DNA of 64,000 nt from Treponema sp. (lineage in GTDB: Bacteria; Spirochaetota; Spirochaetia; Treponematales; Treponemataceae): positions 30,886 to 94,885 of the forward strand of contig JAILIC010000095.1 of NCBI GenBank assembly GCA_024695475.1, written 5' to 3'. Made by a program: the position numbers and the translations under genes. The notes below the pieces were generated by a model. The model ran no database searches, had not been told where the DNA came from, and saw only the letters and a program-made list of their open reading frames with translations. Position 1 is the stretch's first letter; the number at the start of each line of letters is the position of its first letter. This document shows positions 1 to 8,026 of this stretch, piece by piece.

Positions 1-2
1 AA

Positions 3-341
3 CTAAAAGTGATTGCTACTATGGCGGGGGATGGAAAACGTATTATAGATTATGAACGTGCTTTACCTGATAATTACAAGACAATGCAGGAACAAGGCTA
101 TAAAGGATGCTTTTGGAATGTACAGCACTATGTCTATGGACCAGCTGGTATGGATGCTGTTCTGGTAGATAAAATAAATCGCACACTTAAAGTGTTGTAC
201 GATGACGAAACATGCAGAAATAAGATAGCAAGCCTCGGTCAGATACCTGAATGGCACGATATTGCGGAATCACTTATCATCCGCGATGCTGAGTATGATG
301 CAGAAGTTGCTATTGCTAAGTTTCTTGATTTTATACCATAA
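3..341 (+). CDS. Tripartite tricarboxylate transporter substrate-binding protein, C-terminal part (5' end outside window)
   Basis: The reading frame is open to the left edge, so this is the last 112 codons of a longer gene. The residues GPAGMDAVLVDKINRTLK followed by a short segment and LASLG-like text (IASLGQIPEW) match the C-terminal part of TctC/Bug-type periplasmic binding proteins, where a conserved 'PAG.P...V..LN..L' helix is followed by 'L...G..P'. The family binds carboxylates outside the inner membrane and hands them to TctA/TctB. The GTG at position 9 is an internal codon, not a start. The partner permease genes are not in the window; downstream is a convergent adenosine deaminase gene. 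The family call is by recognition only. Confidence 0.65.
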   Translation, partial: LKVIATMAGDGKRIIDYERALPDNYKTMQEQGYKGCFWNVQHYVYGPAGMDAVLVDKINRTLKVLYDDETCRNKIASLGQIPEWHDIAESLIIRDAEYDAEVAIAKFLDFIP

Positions 342-387
342 ACGGCAAAGAATAACTGTAAGCACCGACTCAGCATGAGCTGTGTGT

Positions 388-1428
388 TTACGGCATCAAC
401 TGCTTGTTAAGTTCTCCATTCCAAGCAGCATCTTCAGCTTGCAAGTATTCTTCTTTTTGAGTCTTTGGTATAAAAGCAGCTTTGAATGCATTTTGAATTA
501 AAGTGTTGATTTCTTCCATAGAAAAGTGCAACTCAGTATGCAAATTCCATAGCTCATCAGTCAAAGATACTTTGAAAAACACTGGGTCATCGGTATTAAC
601 CGTTACGTGTACTCCAGCATCAAACAACTGCCTGATAGGATGTTTTTTCATTTCGGTTACAATCTTTTTGGTAAAAGTGTTGCTTGTTGGACAAACTTCC
701 AGAGGCAGCTGTTTTTCTGCAAGGTAGGCAATGAGCTTTGGATCCTGTATAGAGGTAATACCATGTCCAATACGCTCTACATGCAGATAATTGATGGCAT
801 CCCACATTGATTCGGGACCAACATCTTCACCAGCATGAGCAACAACATGAACTCCATCTTTTATTGCCTGGTCATAGACAGGTGCAAAGTCTTTTGCAGG
901 ACCTTTTTGCTCAGCACCACCTAAACCGATCCCGATAAAATGCTCATTGATATTTGCCTTAAACAGCTTGTAATTGTTCATGGCATTGTCGCAACCAAAG
1001 GTACGAGAAACATCAACAAGCATTTTGATGGTTCTACCAGTTTCTTTTTTAATTTTTTCGATATTACGAGAAATAACTGCTACCATCTCAGCATAGTCAA
1101 ATCCCTTTTTAAGGAATGCAGTAGGAGCTATAAAGGCTTCGCAGTACACGATATTGTTTTCGATCAGATAGTTTTTGAAGTCCTCAAAAACTAAGTTAAA
1201 GTCATCGGGAGACTGGAATAGATCCTGTACTTTCAAAAAAGCCTGAATAAAGCCGTTCAAATCAGAGTAAGAAAAAAGATCGTGCTGTTCTTGCTCGGTT
1301 ATAGGCGTACCAAAACGTTTGAGGTACAACTTTTTTACGGATTCAAGTGAGATAATAGCTTCTATATGAATATGAATCTCAGCCTTTGGAATACTTCTTA
1401 AAAAAGAATAAAACGCTTCCTTTTTCAC
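388..1428 (-). CDS. add: Adenosine deaminase
   Basis: A 346-residue zinc hydrolase that converts adenosine (and deoxyadenosine) to inosine in purine salvage. Family motifs are present in order: the metal-binding HxH near the N-terminus (H19, H21 in EIHIHIEA), HAGED (H198, E201), the RIGHG block with H222, and NTDDP (D280/D281) at the active site. Length is typical of bacterial Add. The start is a GTG with a GAGGAG Shine-Dalgarno sequence nine bases upstream (1438-1443). The usual 'HLxG' after the first histidines reads HIEA here, a mild deviation. It lies 63 bases downstream of pepF on the same strand and may share its transcript; the 5'-nucleotidase beyond pepF would supply its substrate. 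Confidence 0.93.
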   Translation of the reverse strand: MKKEAFYSFLRSIPKAEIHIHIEAIISLESVKKLYLKRFGTPITEQEQHDLFSYSDLNGFIQAFLKVQDLFQSPDDFNLVFEDFKNYLIENNIVYCEAFIAPTAFLKKGFDYAEMVAVISRNIEKIKKETGRTIKMLVDVSRTFGCDNAMNNYKLFKANINEHFIGIGLGGAEQKGPAKDFAPVYDQAIKDGVHVVAHAGEDVGPESMWDAINYLHVERIGHGITSIQDPKLIAYLAEKQLPLEVCPTSNTFTKKIVTEMKKHPIRQLFDAGVHVTVNTDDPVFFKVSLTDELWNLHTELHFSMEEINTLIQNAFKAAFIPKTQKEEYLQAEDAAWNGELNKQLMP

Positions 1429-1491
1429 GATCTACTTCTCCTCATCTTTGTATCTATTTTCTATATCGACATAAATTACTTTTATTTTAAT

Positions 1492-3303
1492 TTATACGTG
1501 CAATAGTTGTTCCAATTGAGTAACCAGCTGTGCAAACGTATCCAATGCCGCCTGTACCGGCTCTGGTGATGACATATCAACACCTGCAACTTTGAGCGAA
1601 TCTATTGGATAGCGTGATCCACCTGACTTGAGGAACTTGTAATAATCTTCACGTTCTTGCTCTCCGCCATGTATGACTCTGTTTGCCAGTGCAAGAGCGG
1701 CAGAAATACCGGTAGCATATTTGTATACATAGAATTCTCCGTAGAAATGTGGAATACGTAAACCTTCCATGTCGCTGTTTGACTCAAAATGCATTTCTGG
1801 ACCAAAGTACTGTTCCAGCAGAGAGCGATAGGTACTACGTAATACTTCAGCAGTCAAAGGAGTTCCTTGCTCAACCAGTTCATGGGTTTTAAGCTCATAT
1901 TCGGCAAACATGGTCTGTCGATGTAAAGTTGCTAAAATGTCATTTGCCCGCATTGCCAAGAGATACGCTTTCATGTCGTCTGTTTTTGCATTTTTAAACA
2001 GATACTCGAATACCAGTTCCTCATTAAATGTTGAGGCAACTTCGGCTTCAAATATCGTATAGTTATACTGCATGTACGGATTATTGTGTGCCGAATACCA
2101 GGAGTGCATGGAGTGTCCACCTTCATGTGCCATGGTAAAAACATCTCTGATGACGGAATCCTTGTAATTCAAAAGAATGTAGGGATATCCTGTGTAACAG
2201 CCACTTGAAAAAGCACCGCTACGTTTGCCTTTATTTTCATAACGATCTACCCAGCCATTTTTGAGACCATTACAGAGTATGTCGGTATAGGCAGTCCCTA
2301 ATGGTGCGAGTGCATTGCGGCAGATTTCAACAGCCTCATCATATGACGTTTTGGTTGAGACATTTTTTACTAAAGGAACATAAACGTCATAATGGCGCAA
2401 CTCGTCAACGCCCAATACCTTTTTGCGTAGCGTATAAAAACGATGTAGTGGGGAAAGGTTTTTGTGTACGGTATCGATTAAATTATGGTAGACACTTGTT
2501 GGTACTTTATTGCCATACAGCGCCATTTCAAGACAAGAGTTGTAGCCTCGTGCCTGCATCTCAAAAACGTCCTGATTAACGGAACCTGCATACAGACTGG
2601 CAAGTACATGCTGATTTTGCTCAAATACACCGTAGAATTGTGTATATGCCGTCTTTCGGATTTCTCTGTCAGGATTATCCATAAATTGGCTCCAGGTTGA
2701 CTGGGTAAGCGGTTGCTGTTCCCCGTGGACATCGATAGTACCAAAACTCATGTCGACATTTGTCAGTTGCTCAAAGGTTTGTCGTGCAACTTGTGATGGT
2801 TGAGCCTGGAGTGCCAAGAGACGCTCTTCTTTTTCGCTCAGTGTGTATGGTTTTTGATGTAAAATCTTTTCTATATAAATACGGTAATCGTTAAACTCTG
2901 GCTTTGTGATCCATGTACAGATACTATCATCAGGAATGGCAAGAATTTCTGTTTCAAAAAAACTCAATGTTGCTGATGCTTTTGCATAGGCCATTTGAAC
3001 TCTGCCTTCGCGGTCGAGAGCCTGGGCATCACTTTGGTCCTGACAGTTTTGTAAGCTGGCATAGTTCCAGACAAGCTCTATATTTTTTGAAAACTGCTCA
3101 TACGCTTGTAGGGCTGATAATAATATATCTGATGAGGTTGCGAGCTTTCCCTTAAAAGCTGCAATTTTAGATACTTGTTCATCGACTTGAGCGAGGCTTT
3201 TTTCCCATTCGTCATTAGTTTTAAATAGGGTCGTTAAATCCCATTTATCAGAATCGGGAATATCTTTTCTTTCTGGTATTGTTTTTGTATTTAAAGTAGA
3301 CAT
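1492..3303 (-). CDS. pepF: Oligoendopeptidase F (M3 family zinc peptidase)
   Basis: A 603-residue cytosolic metallopeptidase that degrades short peptides. The zinc motif HEGGH (H393, E394, H397) is followed by the conserved 'SxHSWYS' and later 'EVASTFNE', which supplies the third ligand, as in PepF. The C-terminal 'FYxY..YATGISAA' block is also typical. I chose the ATG at 3303 (MSTLNTK) because family alignment begins there. An upstream TTG at 3342 would add 13 residues without homology. No good ribosome site precedes 3303, but a 13-codon open frame with a strong site ends four bases before it, which suggests translational coupling. Confidence 0.9.
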   Translation of the reverse strand: MSTLNTKTIPERKDIPDSDKWDLTTLFKTNDEWEKSLAQVDEQVSKIAAFKGKLATSSDILLSALQAYEQFSKNIELVWNYASLQNCQDQSDAQALDREGRVQMAYAKASATLSFFETEILAIPDDSICTWITKPEFNDYRIYIEKILHQKPYTLSEKEERLLALQAQPSQVARQTFEQLTNVDMSFGTIDVHGEQQPLTQSTWSQFMDNPDREIRKTAYTQFYGVFEQNQHVLASLYAGSVNQDVFEMQARGYNSCLEMALYGNKVPTSVYHNLIDTVHKNLSPLHRFYTLRKKVLGVDELRHYDVYVPLVKNVSTKTSYDEAVEICRNALAPLGTAYTDILCNGLKNGWVDRYENKGKRSGAFSSGCYTGYPYILLNYKDSVIRDVFTMAHEGGHSMHSWYSAHNNPYMQYNYTIFEAEVASTFNEELVFEYLFKNAKTDDMKAYLLAMRANDILATLHRQTMFAEYELKTHELVEQGTPLTAEVLRSTYRSLLEQYFGPEMHFESNSDMEGLRIPHFYGEFYVYKYATGISAALALANRVIHGGEQEREDYYKFLKSGGSRYPIDSLKVAGVDMSSPEPVQAALDTFAQLVTQLEQLLHV

Positions 3304-3307
3304 ACTA

Positions 3308-3349
3308 CTAAGTATACCGCAGTCTGTTTGTAGGCTCAACAAAATTCAT
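3308..3349 (-). other. Candidate 13-codon leader ORF upstream of pepF
   Basis: On the minus strand an AAGGAG Shine-Dalgarno (3355-3360) stands five bases before an ATG at 3349. The frame encodes MNFVEPTNRLRYT and stops with TAG at 3310-3308, four bases before the pepF ATG, which itself has no ribosome site. The sequence features are direct; that this ORF is translated and couples to pepF is inference. It could also be an accidental overlap with the true pepF initiation signal. Confidence 0.4.
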
Positions 3350-3389
3350 ATAAACTCCTTTAAAGTTACGCAGATTCTCTTATAGCTCA

Positions 3390-3417
3390 TTGTAATTTTT
3401 ATGATTTGGCATATACT
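3390..3417 (+). promoter_or_regulatory. Sigma70-type promoter for the 5'-nucleotidase gene
   Basis: TTGTAA (3390-3395), a 16-base spacer and TATACT (3412-3417) precede a GGAGG ribosome site at 3436-3440 and the ATG at 3448. Confidence 0.5.
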
Positions 3418-3447
3418 TTAAGCATCAAAAACTATGGAGGAATAGGA

Positions 3448-5037
3448 ATGAAAAAGTACACAGCATTGTTAGCTGCCATTTCATTGGCGGTGGCAACATT
3501 GTGGACAGGTTGTCTATCTAATAGTGGAACCGATGCAGAAACAAAACTGGTTGTTCTGCATGTAAATGATCATCATGGTTCTGTTACCAGTCGTAAAGAC
3601 AAGGATGGTGTTGGACATGGTGGTCTTGCTGAAAGAGCTACGTTTATAAAACAGGTACGTTCAGCCTACGACAATGTATTGGTATTGGATTCTGGCGATA
3701 TCAATACTGGTATGGCTGTATCAAACATGTTTGATGCAGCACCTGATTTGGCTGCTCTCGATGCAATGGGATATGATGCCACAGTATTTGGCAATCATGA
3801 GTTTGATAAATCACTTGCCGTGCTAAAAAAGCAGATGGAGAGTACCAAATTCCCTTGGTTGTCAGCAAATATCAAATATAAAGATAACGGCAAGTATCTT
3901 GGTACTCCTTATATTATCAAAAAATATAAAGGATTTACCGTTGGTATTTTTGGATTGACAACTCGCCGTACAGAGATTCTTGAAAATCCTGATGAAAGTC
4001 TTGAGTTCTTTGACGAAATCGAAACTGCAAAAGAAATGGTTTCATTCCTGCGCAACAAGAAAAAGGTTGATATCCTTATCGAGTTGGGACATCTTGGAGA
4101 TGTTGAAGAAGTAACTGGACATGAAACTTCTATAAAGCTGGCACAGGCTGTTGAAGGTATCGATCTTATCATCGATGGTCACTCACACTCATTCTTTGGT
4201 GAGCCAAAGGTAGTCAATGGAACTCCTATTGTTACTTCAAATGAGTGGGGTAAATATGTTGGACAGGCTGTCCTTACCATTAAGAATAAAAAGATTGTAG
4301 ATTTTGCATGGAGCCCAGTAGAAATTACTGATAAAGCTTTCCCACCTGATGCAGAGGTATCAGCATTGCTTAAGCCATACTTGGACAAGGCTGCTGCAGA
4401 ATTGCAGACCATACAGATGACCACTAGTGAGGAATTCCCATTTGGTGCTAAATTGCCACGTTATATGGAAATGGCAATAGGTGACTTGGTATGTGATGCA
4501 ACTGTTGCTCAGCTGGAAAAACTTGGCGTTGATGTAGACTTTGCATTCCATGGTGGCGGAACAATCCGTACAGGTTTGCCACAGGGTCCGGTAACAAAAG
4601 AGCAGATTATTACTATGCTGCCATTTGAAAACTATATCTATGTTATCACCCTCAAAGGCTCTACTTTAAAAGAACTGTTTGAGTACATCGCTACCCTTAA
4701 TCAGGGTGCTGGTGGCTTTGCTCAGGTATCAAAAGAAGTAAGCTATACGCTTACCTATGATGAGCAGGGACGTAACGGTAAAATCTCTGATGTCACTATC
4801 AATGGTAAACCAATTGATGACAATAAAATCTATCATGTTGGTACTACCGACTATAATGCAGAAGGTGGTGACGGTTATGTAATCCTGAAAAACAAGCGTG
4901 AAGAAGCTCCATATAATTCTTCATTGTTGTTGAGTGATATGTTCATTGAATACGTAAAGAGTTTGCCACAACCTATCGCACCAAAAACTGATGGTCGTAT
5001 CAAGGTTATTGGCGGTACGTTGCCTAATAAAAAATAG
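3448..5037 (+). CDS. 5'-nucleotidase / UDP-sugar hydrolase family lipoprotein
   Basis: A 529-residue secreted metallophosphoesterase. The ATG at 3448 is preceded by GGAGG and opens a lipoprotein signal peptide ending in LWTGC, so the mature protein should be lipid-anchored at Cys21 or so. The N-terminal calcineurin-like domain shows the metal motifs LHVNDHHG, DSGD, GNHEFD and the GHSHS block; the C-terminal 5'-nucleotidase domain has GGGTIRTGLP and NAEGGDGY, the substrate-binding region. The family releases nucleosides from nucleotides outside the cytoplasm. The first motif reads NDHHG where NDxHG is usual. It is divergent from pepF, monocistronic by its terminator, and functionally fits with adenosine deaminase nearby. 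Confidence 0.9.
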   Translation: MKKYTALLAAISLAVATLWTGCLSNSGTDAETKLVVLHVNDHHGSVTSRKDKDGVGHGGLAERATFIKQVRSAYDNVLVLDSGDINTGMAVSNMFDAAPDLAALDAMGYDATVFGNHEFDKSLAVLKKQMESTKFPWLSANIKYKDNGKYLGTPYIIKKYKGFTVGIFGLTTRRTEILENPDESLEFFDEIETAKEMVSFLRNKKKVDILIELGHLGDVEEVTGHETSIKLAQAVEGIDLIIDGHSHSFFGEPKVVNGTPIVTSNEWGKYVGQAVLTIKNKKIVDFAWSPVEITDKAFPPDAEVSALLKPYLDKAAAELQTIQMTTSEEFPFGAKLPRYMEMAIGDLVCDATVAQLEKLGVDVDFAFHGGGTIRTGLPQGPVTKEQIITMLPFENYIYVITLKGSTLKELFEYIATLNQGAGGFAQVSKEVSYTLTYDEQGRNGKISDVTINGKPIDDNKIYHVGTTDYNAEGGDGYVILKNKREEAPYNSSLLLSDMFIEYVKSLPQPIAPKTDGRIKVIGGTLPNKK

Positions 5038-5050
5038 TTTTTAGCTATTG

Positions 5051-5090
5051 AGCAGAAGGGGGATTTTTCCCTTCTGCTTTTTGCTTTTTT
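5051..5090 (+). terminator. Rho-independent terminator of the 5'-nucleotidase gene
   Basis: A perfect ten-base-pair stem, AGCAGAAGGG (5051-5060) with CCCTTCTGCT (5069-5078), and an eight-base loop are followed by a T-rich tract to 5090. Confidence 0.9.
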
Positions 5091-5688
5091 AATCTTGCGG
5101 TACTACACAGGCTGTCGAATCCATGACGATACGGCCTTTCATTTTTATGCCGACTGCACAGCAGGGAATACAGTATTCCTTGTATTTGCAGGTTTTACAA
5201 TTGCTTTCAGGGCTGTCTTCTACACTGCGTAATTGAGCAAGCGTAGGTGACTCATTCCAGTAAGATGCAATCGATGTATAGTTTTCTTCGATTTCGATAT
5301 GGCGGCATGGAGTAAGCTTGCCATCAACACTGACAGAAATACCGTCTCTACCTGCTCCACATCCCTTTAATATTCCCCTGTTTGTATTCATAAAAAAAGT
5401 ATGTCCAAGCATTGCCTTTAATGGTGAGTAGCAAGATTCTACTCCTATAGAGACTGGCCCGTCATAGTTTTTTATGATTGAGCGTATTGCTTGCATTTGT
5501 TCATATGTTGGTATGCTTGTTAAGTGATGAGTAGAGTCTGGCTTAAAAACAAGTATTGCCAATCCTTTGACATCAAACTTCTCGGCGAGCTTTATCATTT
5601 CAGTAAAATCATCAGCGTTATAAGAGTGCATGACCCAGTTGATGTAGCGGTTTTCAAAGTGGAGATCGACAAGATTTTTGTAGTGCAG
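5089..5688 (-). pseudogene. Radical SAM/SPASM maturase, C-terminal remnant
   Basis: Only the C-terminal half of a radical SAM peptide maturase remains. From residue M at 5631 the 180-residue frame holds the SPASM cysteines: ILKGCGAGRDGISV, then KLTPCRH, then NCKTCKYKEYCIPCC. The frame continues upstream of that ATG for 19 more residues that read as family sequence (ending RYINWVM) until a stop at 5689-5691. The CxxxCxxC motif that binds the catalytic cluster is absent and the sequence upstream is A+T-rich promoter DNA for the opposite strand. SPASM maturases modify ribosomal peptides, and this one adjoins a peptide exporter operon, so it probably belonged to that pathway. A deletion or rearrangement seems to have removed its 5' half; a short accessory protein is a less likely reading. 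Confidence 0.7.
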
Positions 5689-5776
5689 TTAGAGCAAGGT
5701 CATAACTATATTATAAATGATATCTATTTTGATGTAAAATAAAAAAATATATACATTTTTCCAGTAATAAAATAGT

Positions 5777-5806
5777 TTGACGACTTTGCAGTGTGAATGA
5801 TATAAT
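5777..5806 (+). promoter_or_regulatory. Sigma70 promoter of the exporter operon
   Basis: TTGACG (5777-5782), an 18-base spacer and a consensus TATAAT (5801-5806) lie 20 bases before the first gene of the operon. The predicted start of transcription leaves a leader of only about 14 bases, with no Shine-Dalgarno. Confidence 0.7.
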
Positions 5807-5826
5807 TTATTAAGTGTATTTAAATT

Positions 5827-6759
5827 GTGAAACAAAAACTGTCAGGTAAAAACGTGTTGCAGGCACTTGCTGACCGATATTATCAGCTGTATATAACACC
5901 TGCTAGCGGTATGAGTTCATCTCCTCTTTATAAAGCTATCGTCGCTCGAGGCGAGGTGCCTGATGAAATTTCTGGTGTTTTAAAAACGTTTCCTGATGGT
6001 TTTACTGGTTGTGAATATGACCAGTTGTTTATGATAGATACTCCTGTTGGAGAAATTGAAGGGGTGTATCTGTATACCCGAAGTGACTTTGAGCGCTTTA
6101 TCCAAGTACTTGCTTATAAATGCGAAGATAAAACAGTACCTCCGACTATGGGTTCTTGTGCCATTATGGGTATAACTAACTGGCGCAAGATAGAAGCACA
6201 TAAAAAAAAGTTTTTTGATGATGGTGGTTTTGCCTTGCAGTGGTTTAATGAATTTGAAAGGTTTACCGCTGATAAAAAAAATTATCAAGATAGAATCATT
6301 GTCATAAGCCGTGGTAATTACAGTGCAGTTCCTGCATCTGCAGTCAATATAGAAGAAAATACATGGCTTGATAAGTCCATGACCATACGCTTGTATCATG
6401 AGAGCACGCATATCATTTGCAGGGATCGCTTTCCTAAACAAAAACATGCCGTATGGGATGAGCTGTTGGCAGACTGCATAGGTTTAACTGCTGCTTTTGG
6501 TTTTTATGACAGGACTGTCGCACTGCGCCTGCTGGGTATTGATGCCCGTGGTGAGTATATTGGTGGGCGGCTTGAAAATTACCTGGCACCAGGACAGACT
6601 ATTGCAGATTTGCTGCCAGATGTATTTGCATGGACGTCCTATCTTGAAGCCGCTCTGTCCCATGACAGGGATGTACAAAATCAAGATGAATCGTTATTTG
6701 AAGTTTGTTTGAGTTTAGAATCTACATTTTGGAAAGAGGTATATCATGGCAGCAAATAA
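5827..6759 (+). CDS. HExxH-containing protein of the NHLP-type exporter operon
   Basis: A 310-residue protein I cannot name. It has no signal peptide or membrane segment. The centre carries a zinc-peptidase motif, H191-E192-S-T-H195, followed 16 residues later by W-D-E212-L-L-A-D216, the ExxxD arrangement that supplies the third ligand in gluzincins. That is a complete metallopeptidase signature, so a cytosolic zinc protease is plausible, but the rest resembles no peptidase I know. It is the first gene of the operon; the next gene's ATG overlaps its end by 14 bases. It could process or protect against the exported peptide, or belong to a non-catalytic family. The GTG start lacks a ribosome site and is uncertain. 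Confidence 0.6.
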   Translation: MKQKLSGKNVLQALADRYYQLYITPASGMSSSPLYKAIVARGEVPDEISGVLKTFPDGFTGCEYDQLFMIDTPVGEIEGVYLYTRSDFERFIQVLAYKCEDKTVPPTMGSCAIMGITNWRKIEAHKKKFFDDGGFALQWFNEFERFTADKKNYQDRIIVISRGNYSAVPASAVNIEENTWLDKSMTIRLYHESTHIICRDRFPKQKHAVWDELLADCIGLTAAFGFYDRTVALRLLGIDARGEYIGGRLENYLAPGQTIADLLPDVFAWTSYLEAALSHDRDVQNQDESLFEVCLSLESTFWKEVYHGSK

Positions 6760-8026
6760 TCTATTTAGAAAGTCAGTTCTTGATAAACTGTCATCTCCTG
6801 AGCAATTGGACTTAACGCTTACTGTTGTAAAACCTTCTGGTTGGGTGGCACTGGGAGCCATCGGTGTACTTTTGGTTGCAGTATTGGTATGGGGTATTTT
6901 TGGTAGTATTCCTGAAAAAGTAAATGGCAGCGGGCTTATTATGAATTCTGGTGGTTTGGTCAGCATTACCTACGGATCAGGTGGCGTTATACGTAATGTA
7001 TTTTTGGAGCCTGGTTCTACCGTAAGGGTTGGTCAGATTATTGCCCGTATAGAGCGACAGGACTTGCTTGAGCAAGTACAGGCTGCTGCACAGCATCTTT
7101 CCAATTTGCAGCAAAACTATGAGTCAACGGCTAACCTGACAGCCCGTACTACCGGTCTTTCCAATGAAATGATGAGCAAGTCAGAACGTGATTTGCGTGA
7201 ACAAATTGCTACGCTTACTTCGCAGATACAGGATTCGCAACGGCAGGAACAAGGTATGAAGTCGTTGTATGAGGAAGGCTTGATAACAGAGACATCTTAT
7301 TTGTCCACTCGTAATCAGCTTTTGACGTTACAAAAACAAAAACAGGATCTTGAGCAGCAACTGCTTAATGTTGGTGTAAATCGTGTTAAAAGCTCTGGCG
7401 AAACAAGTCAGCAGCTTCTCTCCTTGCAACATCAGATAGATGAGGCCCGCAAACAGCTGGAAGTACAACAGGCCTCTTATAATGAAGCTACCTGTATTAT
7501 TTCAAATGTAACTGGCAAGGTATATGAAGTTTCTATTGCTTCTGGTGGCTATGTGTCGCCAGGAGCTACTATTGCTGTCATCGAGCCATATCGTAGTGAT
7601 GGTGTCTCGTTACAGTCGACCGTATATTTTTCTGTCCGTGATGGTAAGCGTATCAAGCGTGGTATGAATATTGCTATAAGTCCTTCTACGGTAAAGCAGG
7701 AGGAATATGGATATATTCAAGGTATTGTTACCTCTGTTTCTGCATATCCTGTGACAAGTATGTTTTTGCAGACATCATTGCAAAATACGACTATGGCCCA
7801 AAAGTTTATTGAAGAATTAGGTACTCCTATAGAAGTAAAAGTAAGTTTGATACCAGATCCTTCAACTAAAACAGGATTTCGGTGGTCATCTTCAAAAGGT
7901 CCTGACAGCACGCTTGAAACAGGTATTATGTGTACAGGGGCTGTTACGATACGTAGTCAGCGGCCAATTGAGTTAGTGATTCCTATCATAAAGAAAAAAC
8001 TATTTGGAATAGGGGTAGGTGCATGA
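6746..8026 (+). CDS. NHLP-type bacteriocin system secretion protein (HlyD-like membrane fusion protein)
   Basis: A 426-residue periplasmic adaptor. A single membrane segment lies at about residues 31-55 (VALGAIGVLLVAVLVWGIFG). It is followed by a first lipoyl-like half (GSGGVIRNVFLEPGSTV), a long coiled coil from about 105 to 245 rich in Q, L and E heptads, and the second lipoyl half (GKVYEVSIASGGYVSPG). This is the HlyD order, and the overall form is that of the NHLP secretion protein family that pairs with the two ABC proteins downstream. It should link the inner-membrane exporter to the TolC channel encoded later in the operon. The start has a GAGG ribosome site; its end overlaps the next gene by the ATGA arrangement. 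Confidence 0.85.
   Translation: MAANNLFRKSVLDKLSSPEQLDLTLTVVKPSGWVALGAIGVLLVAVLVWGIFGSIPEKVNGSGLIMNSGGLVSITYGSGGVIRNVFLEPGSTVRVGQIIARIERQDLLEQVQAAAQHLSNLQQNYESTANLTARTTGLSNEMMSKSERDLREQIATLTSQIQDSQRQEQGMKSLYEEGLITETSYLSTRNQLLTLQKQKQDLEQQLLNVGVNRVKSSGETSQQLLSLQHQIDEARKQLEVQQASYNEATCIISNVTGKVYEVSIASGGYVSPGATIAVIEPYRSDGVSLQSTVYFSVRDGKRIKRGMNIAISPSTVKQEEYGYIQGIVTSVSAYPVTSMFLQTSLQNTTMAQKFIEELGTPIEVKVSLIPDPSTKTGFRWSSSKGPDSTLETGIMCTGAVTIRSQRPIELVIPIIKKKLFGIGVGA

Noticed and set aside
342..387. Terminator between the first gene and add
   Set aside because: GTAAGCAC and GTGTTTAC can pair only imperfectly, and no T tract is present on either strand.
5632..5826. Bacteriocin precursor gene before the export operon
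   Set aside because: The region has no short frame with a ribosome site and a double-glycine motif; the small frames overlap the radical SAM remnant.
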